Below, in pieces: positions 1 to 10,868 of a DNA stretch of 64,000 bases. Below the pieces are notes generated by a model that searched no databases, was not told the origin of the DNA, and saw nothing but the letters and a program-made list of their open reading frames with translations. The stretch is from an uncultured Roseobacter sp. (GTDB lineage Bacteria; Pseudomonadota; Alphaproteobacteria; Rhodobacterales; Rhodobacteraceae): NCBI RefSeq assembly GCF_947495275.1, contig NZ_CANLYL010000004.1, positions 248,001 to 312,000 on the forward strand, given 5' to 3'. The first letter of the stretch is position 1. Each line of letters opens with the position of its first letter. The translations under genes were made by a program, and so were the position numbers.

Positions 1-18
1 GCGAGGGGGCTCAGCCAC

Positions 19-1341
19 ATGACTGATCAAACAACCCAACCACCTGCTTCATCGCCCGCAAGGGAAAGCGCCGTTGCCCGGTTCTTTCGTGAGACGGAAC
101 TGGACACGCGCCTTCTGGGCATGTTGGGAGCGCTGGCCCTGATCTGGATCGGCTTCCACCTTTACGGTCAGATGTTTCGCGGCGGCGGTTTCTTTCTGAC
201 ACCCCGCAACCTGTGGAACCTCTCGGTGCAGACAGCCTCCATCGGGATCATGGCAACGGGCATGGTGCTGGTGATCATCACGCGCCACATTGATCTCTCG
301 GTTGGCTCCGTCCTTGGCTTTTGCGCAATCATCATGGGCGTTGTGCAGGTCAATATCCTGCCGCAATATCTGGGCCTCGGGCATCCGCTGATCTGGGTCA
401 TCGCCATTTTGGTCGGTATTACTTGCGGTACTTTTATCGGTGCGTTTCACGGTGCGCTGATCGCTTATGGAAAAATTCCAGCCTTCATCGTGACCCTTGG
501 CGGCTTGCTGGTCTGGCGTGGGGCGGCATTCCTGGTGGCGCGTGGTGAGACCATCTCGCCTGTCGATCCGACATTTGCCTTGCTGGGCGGTGGGCCCTAC
601 GGCGCAATCGGCGCAACCGGAAGCTGGGTGGTTGGATTGCTGGGCTGCGCGGCCGTCCTGGCGCTGGTCATTCTGGGCCGTCGCAAACGCCGCGTCTTTC
701 ACATCGCGCAACGTCCGGTCTGGGCCGAGAGCTTCATTGCCATTGTGGGCTGTGGCGCGGTGATTGCGGCGGTGCTGCTGGTCAATGCCTACCCCTGGCC
801 GCGCGGTATCGTGCGCCGTTACGCTGAGGCCGAAGGGATCGAAATTCCTGACGGCGGCCTTTTCATCTCGCACGGCTTTGCCATACCGGTTCTGATCCTC
901 GTGGCGGTAGCGATCTTCATGACGATCCTGATGTCACGCTCCCGCTTTGGCCGCTACGTCTATGCCATCGGCGGCAACCCCGAAGCAGCGGAACTGGCCG
1001 GTATCAACACACGCTGGATGACCGTCAAGATCTTTGCCCTGATGGGCGGTCTGGCGGGGCTCTCCGCAGTTGTGGCCTCTGCGCGTCTGGGCTCGGCCAC
1101 CAACGCGCTTGGCACATTGGACGAACTCTATGTCATCGCGGCAGCCGTGATCGGCGGCACATCTCTCGCAGGAGGGGTCGGCACGATTTATGGTGCCATC
1201 CTGGGCGCGCTGGTGATGCAATCGCTACAAACCGGCATGGTGCTGATCGGCTTTGACGCCGCAATGCAGCAGATCGTCGTGGGATCGGTCCTTGTTCTGG
1301 CCGTCTACCTCGACATTCTTTATCGCCGTAAATCAAAGTAA
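19..1341 (+). CDS. xylH: D-xylose ABC transporter permease
   Basis: Inner-membrane permease of a ribose/xylose-type (CUT2) ABC importer, 440 residues. The chain is strongly hydrophobic with many membrane segments; it has the family motif DLSVGS at residues 92-97 and the cytoplasmic coupling segment [12 protein letters not shown] near 318-329. A hydrophilic Arg/Lys-rich loop near 221-232 and an inserted segment near 260-283 make it longer than ribose permeases (about 330), as is usual for XylH. A GAGGGGG Shine-Dalgarno lies just before the ATG. The ATPase starts 11 bases after the stop, and xylulokinase and xylose isomerase follow, which supports xylose as substrate. The periplasmic binding protein should lie just upstream, outside the window. 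Confidence 0.85.
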   Translation: MTDQTTQPPASSPARESAVARFFRETELDTRLLGMLGALALIWIGFHLYGQMFRGGGFFLTPRNLWNLSVQTASIGIMATGMVLVIITRHIDLSVGSVLGFCAIIMGVVQVNILPQYLGLGHPLIWVIAILVGITCGTFIGAFHGALIAYGKIPAFIVTLGGLLVWRGAAFLVARGETISPVDPTFALLGGGPYGAIGATGSWVVGLLGCAAVLALVILGRRKRRVFHIAQRPVWAESFIAIVGCGAVIAAVLLVNAYPWPRGIVRRYAEAEGIEIPDGGLFISHGFAIPVLILVAVAIFMTILMSRSRFGRYVYAIGGNPEAAELAGINTRWMTVKIFALMGGLAGLSAVVASARLGSATNALGTLDELYVIAAAVIGGTSLAGGVGTIYGAILGALVMQSLQTGMVLIGFDAAMQQIVVGSVLVLAVYLDILYRRKSK

Positions 1342-1352
1342 GGGGACAGATC

Positions 1353-2117
1353 ATGACACAACAACGTACAGACACCCCGCTTGTCCAGCTCAAGGATATC
1401 TCTATTTCATTCGGGGGTATCCGCGCCGTGGACCACGTGAGCCTCGATCTCTATCCCGGCGAAGTTGTGGGCCTTCTGGGGCACAATGGGGCGGGCAAAT
1501 CGACGCTGATCAAGATTCTCGCCGGGGCTTATCAAAAGGACGGTGGCGAGATCTGGATCAACGGCGAAAAGGCCGAGATCAACAGCCCGCGCGACGCCCG
1601 TGACTATAACATCGAGACGATCTACCAGACACTGGCGCTGGCGGATAATCTTGATGCCGCATCCAACCTCTTTCTGGGACGCGAACTGACCACGGGCGCG
1701 GGTTTCGTCGATGACGCCAAGATGGAGAGCGAGACCGCCAAGATCATGGCGCGGCTCAATCCCAACTTCAAAAAGCTCAAGGAGCCGGTCAGCGCCTTGT
1801 CGGGCGGTCAGCGTCAGTCTGTCGCGATTGCCCGCGCGGTCTATTTCAACGCCAAGATCCTGATTATGGACGAACCCACCGCCGCGTTGGGCGTGCATGA
1901 AACCCAGATGGTTGCGGAGCTGATTCAGGAGTTGAAAAAGCAGGGGTTGGGGATTTTCCTGATCTCTCACGATACCCGCGAAATGCTCGAACTCTGTGAC
2001 CGTGTTTCGGTGATGAAAAACGGTCAGATGATCGGGACCGAGCGTGTGGAGGATGTGACCGAAGATGACATCCTGAGCATGATCATCATGGGCAAGAAGC
2101 CGGATCAGGCGGCGTAA
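1353..2117 (+). CDS. xylG: Sugar ABC transporter ATP-binding protein (xylose)
   Basis: Cytoplasmic ATPase that powers the adjacent XylH permease. It has 254 residues and a single nucleotide-binding domain: Walker [10 protein letters not shown] at 43-51, signature LSGGQRQ at 149-155, Walker [10 protein letters not shown] at 169-177 and the switch histidine at 206. Enterobacterial XylG carries two fused ATPase domains (about 510 residues). The single-domain form is typical of the alphaproteobacterial FrcA-like group, and presumably works as a homodimer. It is placed between the permease and xylB, with only three bases before the next start. Confidence 0.85.
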   Translation: MTQQRTDTPLVQLKDISISFGGIRAVDHVSLDLYPGEVVGLLGHNGAGKSTLIKILAGAYQKDGGEIWINGEKAEINSPRDARDYNIETIYQTLALADNLDAASNLFLGRELTTGAGFVDDAKMESETAKIMARLNPNFKKLKEPVSALSGGQRQSVAIARAVYFNAKILIMDEPTAALGVHETQMVAELIQELKKQGLGIFLISHDTREMLELCDRVSVMKNGQMIGTERVEDVTEDDILSMIIMGKKPDQAA

Positions 2118-2120
2118 CCC

Positions 2121-3560
2121 ATGTATCTTGGGCTGGATCTGGGCACATCAAGTCTGAAGGGCGTTCTGATTGATGACGATCAGCGCTTTTTGGCGGAGGC
2201 CAGCGCGCCGCTGACGGTGGCGCGTTTGCACAGCGGCTGGTCAGAGCAGAACCCGGCGGACTGGCTGGCGGCCACGGAAACGGTCATGACGGCCCTTGCC
2301 GCGCAGCAGAATTTGGGCGCTGTGCGGGGCATTGGGCTGAGTGGTCACATGCATGGCGCAACCCCGCTGGACTCGTCCGATGATGTGTTGCGTCCTTGCA
2401 TGCTGTGGAATGACACGCGAAGCCATGTGGAGGCCGCAGGTTTCGATGGTGATCCGCAGTGGCGGGCGATCACCGGGAACATCGTTTTCCCCGGCTTCAC
2501 CGCTCCTAAAGTCGAATGGGTACGCACCCATGAACCTGAGGTGTTCGAAAAGATACGCAAGGTGTTGCTGCCAAAGGATTACCTGCGGCTCTGGCTGACC
2601 GGGGAGGCCGTGTCAGAGATGTCCGACGCGGCAGGCACCAGTTGGCTGGATACCGGCAATCGGGACTGGTCGGATGCGCTGCTGTCGGCCTCCGGGCTCA
2701 AACGCGATCACATGCCTAGGCTTGTCGAAGGCTCCGCCGTATCGGGCCAGTTGCGCGACACGCTTGCAGACCGGTGGGGCGTGCCGCGCGGCGTAGTGGT
2801 TGCGGGTGGCGCCGGTGACAATGCCGCCGCCGCCGTTGGCATGGGCGTCGTCAATCCCGGGCAGGCGTTTTTGTCGCTGGGGACATCGGGCGTGCTTTTT
2901 GCCGCCAGTGCCGCCTATCAGCCGGATGCGCCTACGGCGGTGCATACCTTTTGCCACGCCTTGCCCGACACATGGCATCAGATGGGCGTGATCCTGGCCT
3001 GTACGGATGCGCTGAACTGGTACGCGGGGCTCGTCGGGGCGGATGCCAGCAGCCTGACCGGCGATCTGGGTGCCTTGCAGCCACCGTCTGAGACCCTGTT
3101 TCTGCCCTATCTTGGCGGCGAACGCACGCCCCACAATGATGCGTCTGCGCGCGGTGCCTTTCTGGGGCTGGGGCATGCGACAGACCGCGCGGCGGGTGCG
3201 CGCGCTGTGCTGGAGGGGGTCAGCTTTGCCTTCCGGGACAGTTTTGATGCGCTCCGCAGGTCCGGCACGCAGATTGATCACATCGTGGCGGTGGGCGGTG
3301 GCAGCCGTTCTGAGTATTGGCTCAATATTCTTGCCACGGTTCTGGATATGCCAATCGACGTGCCGCAATCGGGTGATTTCGGCGGAGCCTTCGGGGCGGC
3401 ACGCCTGGGCCAGATGGCCGCCCTTGGCGCGGGTGTCGAGCTTGCCAACCCCCCCGCGACAGACCGGACAATCACGCCACAAACCGCATTCAAAGACGCA
3501 TTTGCCGCGCGCCACGCGCAGTACCGTGCCGCATATTCCGCCCTTAAGGAGGCTCTATGA
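2121..3560 (+). CDS. xylB: Xylulokinase
   Basis: FGGY-family sugar kinase of 479 residues that phosphorylates D-xylulose to xylulose 5-phosphate for the pentose phosphate pathway. The N-terminal phosphate-binding motif DLGTSSLK is at residues 6-13. The [11 protein letters not shown] segment near 230 carries the likely catalytic Asp, and the second FGGY-type signature with GGGSRS is near 391-396. Length fits XylB (about 480). The stop overlaps the xylA start in an ATGA arrangement, implying translational coupling. The adjacent xylose isomerase makes xylulose much more likely than other FGGY substrates. Confidence 0.9.
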   Translation: MYLGLDLGTSSLKGVLIDDDQRFLAEASAPLTVARLHSGWSEQNPADWLAATETVMTALAAQQNLGAVRGIGLSGHMHGATPLDSSDDVLRPCMLWNDTRSHVEAAGFDGDPQWRAITGNIVFPGFTAPKVEWVRTHEPEVFEKIRKVLLPKDYLRLWLTGEAVSEMSDAAGTSWLDTGNRDWSDALLSASGLKRDHMPRLVEGSAVSGQLRDTLADRWGVPRGVVVAGGAGDNAAAAVGMGVVNPGQAFLSLGTSGVLFAASAAYQPDAPTAVHTFCHALPDTWHQMGVILACTDALNWYAGLVGADASSLTGDLGALQPPSETLFLPYLGGERTPHNDASARGAFLGLGHATDRAAGARAVLEGVSFAFRDSFDALRRSGTQIDHIVAVGGGSRSEYWLNILATVLDMPIDVPQSGDFGGAFGAARLGQMAALGAGVELANPPATDRTITPQTAFKDAFAARHAQYRAAYSALKEAL

Positions 3561-4861
3561 CCGACTTCTTCGCAGGCATCGCGCCTGTCACATTCAACCC
3601 CGACGCCCCGGCGGACGAACTGGCCTACCGCCACTACAACGCCGATGAAATAATCGCCGGAAAACGCATGGAGGATCATTTGCGCTTTGCGGTGGCCTGG
3701 TGGCACAGTTTCGCCTGGCCGGGGGGGGATCCTTTTGGCGGGCAGACCTTTGAGCGCCCGTGGTTCGGCGAGACGATGGAGCTTGCCCGTCTGAAAGCGG
3801 ATGTGGCATTCGAGATGTTCGCCATTCTGGGGCAGCCGTATTATTGCTGGCATGACGCGGATATCCGGCCAGAAGGTGCAACTTTCGCAGAAAGCAAACG
3901 CAATTTCGAAGAGATCATCGACTATCTGGGCACCAAAATGGAAGCGCAGGGCACGAAATTGCTGTGGGGCACCGCGAACCTCTTTTCGCATCGACGCTTC
4001 ATGTCGGGGGCGGCGACGAACCCGGACCCGGATGTATTCGCCTGGTCTGCCGCAACGGTCAGGAACTGCCTCGACGCCACGCATAAGCTGGGGGGCGAAA
4101 ATTACGTGCTGTGGGGGGGGCGCGAAGGCTACGAGACGCTGCTGAACACGGACCTTGCGCAAGAGCGTGCACAGGCCGGGCGGTTCCTTCAGATGGTGGT
4201 CGAGTATAAACACAAGATCGGCTTCAAAGGGGCCATTCTGATCGAACCCAAACCGCAGGAACCAACCAAACACCAATACGACTACGACGTGGCCACAGTG
4301 TACAGTTTTCTCAAGGAGTTCGGCCTTGAGACGGAAGTTCAGATGAATATCGAGCAGGGTCACGCGATACTGGCCGGTCACAGTTTTGAGCACGAACTGG
4401 CGATGGCCTCGGCCCTGGGGATTTTTGGCTCCATCGACATGAACCGCAACGACTATCAATCCGGCTGGGACACGGATCAGTTTCCGAATAACGTGCCTGA
4501 GGCGGCGCTGGCCTATTATGAAGTGCTCAAGGCGGGCGGGTTCACCACCGGAGGCACCAATTTCGATGCCAAACTGCGGCGACAAAGCCTTGATCCCAAG
4601 GACCTGATTGCCGCTCATGTGGGCGCGATGGATATCTGCGCGCGCGGTCTCAAGGCGGCGGCTGCGATGCTGGAGGATGGCGGACTGGAAGCCGCCCGCA
4701 AGGCACGCTACGTTGGCTGGCAGCGGCCGGAGGCGCAGGGCTGGTTGCGGTCCGCGACGCTGGAAGAGGTAGCCGCCCCCGTGGAAGCAGGCCGGATCGA
4801 TCCACAACCACGGTCGGGCGGGCAGGAAATACTGGAAAATTACGTCAACCGATTTGTCTAG
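3557..4861 (+). CDS. xylA: Xylose isomerase
   Basis: Converts D-xylose to D-xylulose in the cytoplasm. It is 434 residues, close to the 440 of the group II enzyme. The catalytic His is at residue 99 in the context [10 protein letters not shown]. The metal ligand Glu and adjacent Lys are seen in IEPKPQEP (E230, K232), matching E232/K234 of the Escherichia coli enzyme. The conserved [15 protein letters not shown] region lies near residue 55. A strong AAGGAGG ribosome site sits inside the end of xylB, with start and stop overlapping as ATGA. It is the fourth gene of the xylose operon. Confidence 0.95.
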   Translation: MTDFFAGIAPVTFNPDAPADELAYRHYNADEIIAGKRMEDHLRFAVAWWHSFAWPGGDPFGGQTFERPWFGETMELARLKADVAFEMFAILGQPYYCWHDADIRPEGATFAESKRNFEEIIDYLGTKMEAQGTKLLWGTANLFSHRRFMSGAATNPDPDVFAWSAATVRNCLDATHKLGGENYVLWGGREGYETLLNTDLAQERAQAGRFLQMVVEYKHKIGFKGAILIEPKPQEPTKHQYDYDVATVYSFLKEFGLETEVQMNIEQGHAILAGHSFEHELAMASALGIFGSIDMNRNDYQSGWDTDQFPNNVPEAALAYYEVLKAGGFTTGGTNFDAKLRRQSLDPKDLIAAHVGAMDICARGLKAAAAMLEDGGLEAARKARYVGWQRPEAQGWLRSATLEEVAAPVEAGRIDPQPRSGGQEILENYVNRFV

Positions 4862-4873
4862 GGGCGGAAACTG

Positions 4874-5803
4874 ATGGCACTCATTCTGGCAGATGTCGGC
4901 GGCACCAACGTCAGGTTCGCCTGCGCACGGGACGGCGTGATCGACACCTCGCTGACGCGACGATACCAGAATGACGACTACGATTGCTTTGACGCGGCCT
5001 TGCGCGCGTATCTCAGTCATGCCGGGGTGCGCAGGCTGGAGGCTCTGACTGTTGCCGTCGCGGGGCCGGTTACCGGCAATATCGCCCGGCTGACCAATCG
5101 CGGCTGGGATTTCGATACCGAAAAGATGCGTGTCGCCTTTGGGGCAGGGCGTGTTGATCTATTGAATGATCTCAGCGCGCTGGGATACGCCTTGGACAGT
5201 CTGGACGATCAGGGGACCGAAACCGTTCTGGAAGGCGAGGTATCGCAGAATGATCAGCGTCTGGTGATTGGGGCCGGGACAGGGTTTAACGTCAGCCCGG
5301 TTTTGCGCATCGGTGATCGAACGGTCTGCCTGCGGGCGGAGGCCGGGTTGGGCAGTTTGCCCTCGCGCGTGGCCACGCTGCTGGAAGCCTATATCGGCCA
5401 GTCGCCTGCCTGGGTGCGATGTGCCGAAGATGCGGTGCGTGGTCCGGGCCTGTCGGAATTGCATGCAGCCGCAACCGGGGCGGATAAGCTCGACGCGCGG
5501 GATGTCATTGCTGCCGCCAATGCGGGGGAGGCGGCGGCGGTCGCTTCCGTGGAAACCTATGCTCGCATGCTGGGCGCGTTCATCCACGATCTGCGGCTGC
5601 TCTACATGCCGTCGGGCGGAATTTTTCTGGCCGGATCGGTGGTGCGCGGTCTTCTGAGCAGCCCGGCGCGGGACGTCTTTGTCGGAACATTGCGCGAGCC
5701 GCCCACGGTCAAACAATCCATGCCGCCGCTGCCGGTTTCGGTCATCACCCAGGATGAAGCTGCATTGCTGGGCTGTCTGGCCTATTCAAAGGCCGTCGCC
5801 TAA
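4874..5803 (+). CDS. glk: Glucokinase
   Basis: ASKHA-fold hexokinase of the bacterial Glk group, 309 residues, phosphorylating glucose with ATP. ATP-binding motif ADVGGTNVRFA is at 6-16. AVAGPVTGN is at 61-69. The probable catalytic Asp is D99 in NDLSALGYAL, and GAGTGFNVS follows near 135. It begins 12 bases after xylA and closes the operon, suggesting that the same transporter may also bring in glucose; that is an inference. Its stop overlaps by four bases the stop of the convergent beta-galactosidase gene. Confidence 0.85.
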   Translation: MALILADVGGTNVRFACARDGVIDTSLTRRYQNDDYDCFDAALRAYLSHAGVRRLEALTVAVAGPVTGNIARLTNRGWDFDTEKMRVAFGAGRVDLLNDLSALGYALDSLDDQGTETVLEGEVSQNDQRLVIGAGTGFNVSPVLRIGDRTVCLRAEAGLGSLPSRVATLLEAYIGQSPAWVRCAEDAVRGPGLSELHAAATGADKLDARDVIAAANAGEAAAVASVETYARMLGAFIHDLRLLYMPSGGIFLAGSVVRGLLSSPARDVFVGTLREPPTVKQSMPPLPVSVITQDEAALLGCLAYSKAVA

Positions 5804-7698
5804 ATTGCCCACCACTCCACACCCGCAGGTGGCAGCATCCGGTCCTGGAATGTGACCGCTTCGGCGCTGTAGTTGAAGGCAAAGCGATGGGTGGCCGTGT
5901 CGCGCAGGCGCAGCCCTTCGGGAAGATCATGAACTGGCAAGCCCGCCATGTCGGCGAGATGCCGGATGATGCGACCCCACAGGGTTTCATCCGGCCAGGC
6001 CCCAAGGTAATTCATCGTGCCGTTGCTTGTGACAATCTTCTGACCGCAGGTCGTCTCAAAAATCGTCTCGGATGTGCCTTCCAGCGTCTCGACCCAATGG
6101 TGGATGGCACCTCCGCCCACAGCGTCGCGATGCGCGGCAGGGGGCAGGCTTTCAACACGCGTCGCGGTCACATCGATACCCGGCAGGTCTGGTCCCATGG
6201 GGGTCGGTATGGACAACTCTTGCGTCACCGCATTGCTGCGCGGGCCGACCAGCGCCACCGTCTCCTGAAGCACTGCAATCAGGGCCGGGGGCATCTGCGC
6301 CAACCCTGGGGCCAGCACCAGTTTGTAGCCTGAAAGATCCGTTGTTGTTGACGGCACGATGTCGATTGAGAGGCCGCATTTGCGCAAGGCCCGGTAGGTA
6401 TCGAGCATCAGGCGAAAATAGCTAAAACCCGCGCCCTGCGGCAACGTGGCCCAGGCCCATTCGGAAGGGTAGTCAAAAATCAGGGCAACGGGTGCTTGAG
6501 TTTGCGCCACCTCCGGCAGTTCCGCAATCTCGCGCCCAACCTGCGCGGCCTCGTCCAGTCCGGGGGCTGCGGCGTCATCGGGGCGCAAGAGGCCTGCGTG
6601 CATCTGCTCTTGCGCAAAGGGGGCTTGTCGCCAGCGGAAATAGCTGACCACTTCGGCCCCATGGGCAAAGGCCTCCCAACTCCAGAGCCGGACCATACCG
6701 GGCAGGGGCGCGGGATTATGCGGCGCCCAGTTCACCGGACCAGGCTGTTGTTCCATCACCCACCAGCGGCCCTCTTTGCCCACGGCTCGGTAAAGGTCAT
6801 GGTGAAAGGCCTGCATGTCAGGATCACCCTGTTGCAGATAGCGCTGTTTGTGATCGTCACTGGCCTCCAACCGGTCCGACAGAAAGCCGATGGGATAGCT
6901 GTCCCAACTGGCGATATCCAGCGAGGCTCCGACCTCAAAGTGATCGAAATCCAGCACCCGGCCCATGTAGTTGTGAACAAGCGGTGCGTCGCTGCGCGCC
7001 CGCAGGGCTGCTACCTGCACCGCGTTGTAGCGGGCGACCTGATCGGAACTGAACCGCCGAAATGCCAGCTCATGTGCCGGTGCGGCTTGAGTCACGGTCA
7101 GGTGAGGCAGATCGATCTCGTCGAAACTGCGGTATTCCATCGACCAGAAAACAGTGCCCCAGGCCGTATTCAGCGCGTCGATGTCGCGGTATTGCGTGGC
7201 CAGCCAGCCCCGAAACGCGTCGCGCGCGGCATCCGAATAAGACAGGACCGTGTCATGGCAGCCATATTCATTGTCGATCTGCCAGGCATGGATGCGCGGG
7301 TCGCGCCCGTAGCGATCCCCCAGGATTTCGGCAATTTTACCGCTGGCCGCGCGGTAGCCGGCGTGGCTGAAACAGTAATGTCGTCGCGATCCGAATTTGC
7401 GCGGATGTCCGAGCGCATCGACGGCCAGCATGTCGGGATAACGGTGCAGCATCCAGCGGGGCGGGGTGCAGGTGGGTGTGCCCAGAATGATCTTTAGCCC
7501 GGCAGCGCTCAGGGTGTCGATGGCGCGGTCCAGCCATTCGAAGGTGAAATTGCCGGGCGTGGGTTCCATCCGGCTCCAGGCAAATTCACCGATCCGCACC
7601 CAGGTGATGCCTGCCGCGACCATGCGCGCCGCATCGCGCGGCCACGTCTCTTCGGGCCAATGTTCCGGATAGTAGCAGACGCCGAGCGCGCGTTTCAC
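5800..7698 (-). CDS. Beta-galactosidase, GH42
   Basis: Glycoside hydrolase family 42 enzyme of 632 residues that releases galactose from beta-galactosides. The N terminus is typical (GVCYYPEHWPEE at residues 6-17). The acid/base Glu is E144 in WQIDNEYG and the probable nucleophile is E316 in WVMEQQPGP. The trimerisation and C-terminal beta domains follow. There is no signal peptide, so it is cytoplasmic and acts on imported substrate. It starts with GTG, which overlaps the TGA of the lactonase gene upstream (GTGA). It is the last gene of the galactoside gene string. Confidence 0.9.
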   Translation of the reverse strand: MKRALGVCYYPEHWPEETWPRDAARMVAAGITWVRIGEFAWSRMEPTPGNFTFEWLDRAIDTLSAAGLKIILGTPTCTPPRWMLHRYPDMLAVDALGHPRKFGSRRHYCFSHAGYRAASGKIAEILGDRYGRDPRIHAWQIDNEYGCHDTVLSYSDAARDAFRGWLATQYRDIDALNTAWGTVFWSMEYRSFDEIDLPHLTVTQAAPAHELAFRRFSSDQVARYNAVQVAALRARSDAPLVHNYMGRVLDFDHFEVGASLDIASWDSYPIGFLSDRLEASDDHKQRYLQQGDPDMQAFHHDLYRAVGKEGRWWVMEQQPGPVNWAPHNPAPLPGMVRLWSWEAFAHGAEVVSYFRWRQAPFAQEQMHAGLLRPDDAAAPGLDEAAQVGREIAELPEVAQTQAPVALIFDYPSEWAWATLPQGAGFSYFRLMLDTYRALRKCGLSIDIVPSTTTDLSGYKLVLAPGLAQMPPALIAVLQETVALVGPRSNAVTQELSIPTPMGPDLPGIDVTATRVESLPPAAHRDAVGGGAIHHWVETLEGTSETIFETTCGQKIVTSNGTMNYLGAWPDETLWGRIIRHLADMAGLPVHDLPEGLRLRDTATHRFAFNYSAEAVTFQDRMLPPAGVEWWAI

Positions 7699-8555
7699 AG
7701 GATCACCCTTGGTTCCGGGACACCCTGCGCGATTTTTTCAACGATAAATGTCCGGCCGTCTTTTGCCTGCTCGGTCAACTGTGCATCCGGGATGCCCTGC
7801 CGGGCGCTCGTAATCAAAAGATCACCCAAATCCTTACCGCCGAAAGCCGGGCAGGTTGTATGCGCGGCGGGTACATCAATGGCCTGAGTGAACTGGCCGC
7901 TGGGCGCATAGGCGGCGACGCGACCCGCACCCCATTGCGCGATCCAAAGCGTGCCGCTTTTGTCCACAACCGCGCCGTCGGGGTTCAGCCCGCCTGCGGT
8001 CAGATCAAGGAATACCTCCGGCGCGGCGTCGGGCCAGCCGGAGCGATCAAGGGCGACGCGCATCACCTTGCCCGTGGCGGTGTCAGAAAAATAAGCGGTG
8101 CTGCGGTTTGGCGCAAAGCAGATGGTATTCGAGATTGTAATTTCGCCAAAAAGTTTGCGCAGCTGGCCCTGATACAACCGGTAAATAGCGCCCGCGCCCT
8201 TTTCGGCATTGTAGCCCATAGTGCCGATCCAGAAGCCGCCCCAAGGGTCCGCGCGCCCGTCATTTGACCGCGTCACCGCATTGTCACGCTCCAGCGGGCT
8301 GATGATGCTGCGGCTGCCGTCGCGCAGATCAAAGCGCCAAAGCCCGGTCGCAGAGGCGATCAGCAGCGTGGCCTCATCAATCCATCCCGCGGCCGAGACC
8401 TCTTCGTCAAAATCCCAGTCTTTTGAATCGCTTGCATCTCTGGTCAGCAGCTTGCGACCGAGAATGTCGAACCAGAAAAGCTGTTGCCGCTCCGGGTGCC
8501 AAAGCGGCCCTTCGCCCAGTTGGCACTTGCGGGCATCGTAAACCTGCGTCGTCAC
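7695..8555 (-). CDS. SMP-30/gluconolactonase family lactonase (probable galactonolactonase)
   Basis: Six-bladed beta-propeller lactonase of about 286 residues. Metal ligands expected for the family are visible: Glu in LGEGPLW near residue 15, Asn in [10 protein letters not shown], Asn in ISNTICF and Asp in [12 protein letters not shown] chose the GTG at 8555 because the homologous region begins there and the codon overlaps the TGA of the aldolase gene (GTGA). A frame open further upstream lies inside the aldolase gene. In this neighbourhood the substrate is most likely galactono-1,4-lactone made by the SDR dehydrogenase, but arabinono- or gluconolactone cannot be excluded. Confidence 0.75.
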   Translation of the reverse strand: MTTQVYDARKCQLGEGPLWHPERQQLFWFDILGRKLLTRDASDSKDWDFDEEVSAAGWIDEATLLIASATGLWRFDLRDGSRSIISPLERDNAVTRSNDGRADPWGGFWIGTMGYNAEKGAGAIYRLYQGQLRKLFGEITISNTICFAPNRSTAYFSDTATGKVMRVALDRSGWPDAAPEVFLDLTAGGLNPDGAVVDKSGTLWIAQWGAGRVAAYAPSGQFTQAIDVPAAHTTCPAFGGKDLGDLLITSARQGIPDAQLTEQAKDGRTFIVEKIAQGVPEPRVIL

Positions 8556-9157
8556 GCCGCCGCCGATTTGTAGGCCGCAACGATCTCGTTTGCGCGGGCT
8601 GCGACATCGCTGGCGGACATGCCGGGTTTGTAGATGGCCGACCCGATGCCGAATCCGTCCGCACTGGCCGCGATCCACGCGCCGAAATTTCCCGGCCCGG
8701 CACCGCCAACGGCAAAGACCTGCGTTCCCTTGGGCAGAATAGGGCGCATGGCCGCAAGCCCTGCGACACCGGCCATGGCTCCGGGGAAGAGCTTTAGCCC
8801 GTCCGCCCCGGCCTGCAGGGCCGCGAAGGCTTCCGAGGGGGTGAAAATCCCCGGCCAGCTTTGCATTCCTGCAGCTTTCGTTGCGGCAATCACATCCCTA
8901 TCGCAGTTGGGAGAGACGATCAGTTTGCCGCCCGCTTTTGACACGGCAACGACTTCGGAGACCGTCAGGACAGTCCCGGCACCGATGAGTACCTGATCGC
9001 CAAAGTCACGCGCAAGGGCCGCGATGCTGTCGAGCGGGTCCGGCGAATTCAACGGTACCTCGATCTGGGTGATCCCGGCAGCGATGAGCGTTTCTGTGAT
9101 GGCGGGGGCCTCGGTCGGGGTGATGCCACGCAGAATGGCAATGATGGGAAGTGTCAT
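8552..9157 (-). CDS. dgoA: 2-dehydro-3-deoxy-6-phosphogalactonate aldolase
   Basis: Class I KDPG/KDPGal aldolase of 201 residues that cleaves 2-keto-3-deoxy-6-phosphogalactonate to pyruvate and glyceraldehyde 3-phosphate. Schiff-base Lys is K122 in DGLKLFPG; E33 in QIEVPLNSP is the probable general base. The LKLFPG motif favours the KDPGal type over Eda (KFFPA type). The start at 9157 begins the conserved N terminus (IIAILRGI) and overlaps the dgoK stop as ATGA. Together with dgoK, the lactonase and an SDR it outlines the De Ley-Doudoroff pathway. Confidence 0.85.
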   Translation of the reverse strand: MTLPIIAILRGITPTEAPAITETLIAAGITQIEVPLNSPDPLDSIAALARDFGDQVLIGAGTVLTVSEVVAVSKAGGKLIVSPNCDRDVIAATKAAGMQSWPGIFTPSEAFAALQAGADGLKLFPGAMAGVAGLAAMRPILPKGTQVFAVGGAGPGNFGAWIAASADGFGIGSAIYKPGMSASDVAARANEIVAAYKSAAA

Positions 9158-10059
9158 GAGGGAGCCTTTGAGTGTCGGTGGGCGGCAGTCAGACCTGCCA
9201 GAGTCGCGCGTTCGGTATCGACAAGCATCGCCGAAATACCTTGTGGACGCAGGGCCGCGCAGTATGCATTGGCCTGCGTGCCGGTGCCAAGGATCGCCAC
9301 GTTCTGACCCAGCCAATAAGGCTTGGAGGCCGCAAGCTCCGAGCCGATGAGCAGACCTGAAAGGGCGGCGCGGGTAATTGGTGCCTGCGTGCCATGCAAC
9401 AGGTGGCCCGCGCGCAGGCTGAAGAGACGGGCGGCAAGCCGTTCCGGTTTTGACATGGCATCACCAACCGCAGCCTCAAAAGCGCTATCGTCCCATCCTT
9501 CCGCCTCAAGAGAATGCCGCAGCACCGAGTTGCCGCTCAGCAATGCAAAGAGCTCACCCGACATAAAGGTTTGAAAACTAACAACTTCACCTGCGCTTAG
9601 ATGTACCCATTTCGTGTGGGTGCCGGGCATGCACAACACGCCGTCCCAACGGGGGTTCAGTTGCAAAAAGCCTGCCACCTGGGTTTCCTCACCACGCATG
9701 ACATCTGCCGGTGCGGCTTGGGATAGCCCGGACACGACCCGCACATCCAGCCCCTTTGATGTGGGCGCAGGTGTCAACTCCTCGGCCAAAGGAGTGCAAG
9801 GCACCGACCGGTAGGGCGCTTCGACCCAGCCTTGTCGCGAGCCCACCATACCGCAGGCGATCACGGGCAGCTGTCGCCGCGCAACCCAGTCGCCAATCAG
9901 CGCCAGAAGGGCCGGTTCAAACTGATCTGCGGCCAGCTTTCCCATGCCATCCTCGGACTGCGCCCGCGCCAGAACGGTTGCCCCCTGCATGGCAAAGGCG
10001 CGCAGATTGGTTGTTCCCCAATCCACGGCAATCCAGTCTGGTGCGATCTGAGTGTTCAT
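9154..10059 (-). CDS. dgoK: 2-dehydro-3-deoxygalactonokinase
   Basis: Phosphorylates 2-keto-3-deoxygalactonate at C6 to feed the aldolase encoded immediately downstream. It has 301 residues, near the family norm of about 290-300. Nucleotide-binding motif [11 protein letters not shown] is near 12-22; MRGEETQ near 120 and PGTHTKWV near 145 are typical of DgoK. The start is seven bases downstream of the SDR stop. The C terminus ([11 protein letters not shown]) is the usual end of the family. Confidence 0.85.
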   Translation of the reverse strand: MNTQIAPDWIAVDWGTTNLRAFAMQGATVLARAQSEDGMGKLAADQFEPALLALIGDWVARRQLPVIACGMVGSRQGWVEAPYRSVPCTPLAEELTPAPTSKGLDVRVVSGLSQAAPADVMRGEETQVAGFLQLNPRWDGVLCMPGTHTKWVHLSAGEVVSFQTFMSGELFALLSGNSVLRHSLEAEGWDDSAFEAAVGDAMSKPERLAARLFSLRAGHLLHGTQAPITRAALSGLLIGSELAASKPYWLGQNVAILGTGTQANAYCAALRPQGISAMLVDTERATLAGLTAAHRHSKAPS

Positions 10060-10066
10060 GCTGCCC

Positions 10067-10837
10067 TTATCCTGTTGTCACCACGCCGCCATCGACCACC
10101 ATACATTGTCCTGTCATCATCTTGCTGGTCCCGGAGGCCAGAAAAAGCACCGCATCTACAATGTCTTGCGGCTCCAGATGGGTTTTCAAGCACTGCCGAT
10201 CCAGATGCGCGGCCAGCCCCTCCGGCGTCGCCCATTTGTCGCGCTGTTTCTGGGTCAGAACCCAGCCGGGCGCAAGGGCGTTTACGCGAATGCCGTCGGG
10301 TCCCAACTCGCGCGCAAGGCTGCGGGTCATGGCCGTGATGCCGCCGTTGGCAGACGTATAGGCGGGGTAACCTGCATTGCCCATCATGTAGCTGATGGAG
10401 CTGAAATTGATGATCGATCCAGCGCCGCGTCTGATCATTCCGGGAGCCACCGCCTGCGCCGCGAAGAAATAGGCTTTCAAGTTGACAGATAACAGAAAAT
10501 CCCAATCCTCCGGCGTCAGTTCCAGCCAGTTGTGGCGCCGGTCGTTGGCGGCATTGGAGACCAGCGTGTCGATGGGGCCATGGGTTTCTTCGGCGGCGGC
10601 AATGGTCTTGCGCAGCCCGTCCGTGTTGGTGATGTCGCCCTGAAAGAACAGGGGCGCGCGACCGTGTTTTTCGGCCATTTCGGCGACGAAATCACGGGCG
10701 TCCGAACGCCCGATGAAGGCGACATTTGCGCCCTGCGCCAGAAAGCCATCCGTGAGGTCGGCACCGATGCCCGACCCACCGCCAGTGATGTAGACCGAGG
10801 CCCCCTTGAGATCGTGAAAAGTTGCGTTCTGGGTCAT
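10067..10837 (-). CDS. SDR-family dehydrogenase, probable galactose 1-dehydrogenase
   Basis: Short-chain dehydrogenase of 256 residues from the ATG at 10837, which has a GGAG ribosome site. The Rossmann motif TGGGSGIG is at 19-26 and SNAA near 93-96. The catalytic Ser is in NFSSIS and the Tyr in GYPAYTSAN. The position four residues after Tyr, normally Lys (YxxxK), is Asn (AAC codon). The C terminus TGQCMVVDGG is typical. Position between dgoK and alpha-galactosidase suggests oxidation of D-galactose to galactonolactone. Whether it retains catalytic activity depends on how the missing Lys is compensated. Confidence 0.65.
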   Translation of the reverse strand: MTQNATFHDLKGASVYITGGGSGIGADLTDGFLAQGANVAFIGRSDARDFVAEMAEKHGRAPLFFQGDITNTDGLRKTIAAAEETHGPIDTLVSNAANDRRHNWLELTPEDWDFLLSVNLKAYFFAAQAVAPGMIRRGAGSIINFSSISYMMGNAGYPAYTSANGGITAMTRSLARELGPDGIRVNALAPGWVLTQKQRDKWATPEGLAAHLDRQCLKTHLEPQDIVDAVLFLASGTSKMMTGQCMVVDGGVVTTG

Positions 10838-10868
10838 GTGAGAGGCTCCGAAAGGGGGTGTGATTGAC

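Noticed and set aside
3278-5020. Long open frame (580 codons) on the minus strand opposite xylB-xylA
   Set aside because: It lies wholly opposite clear enzyme genes and its protein is low-complexity and Arg/His-rich, as expected of an antisense frame in high-GC coding DNA.
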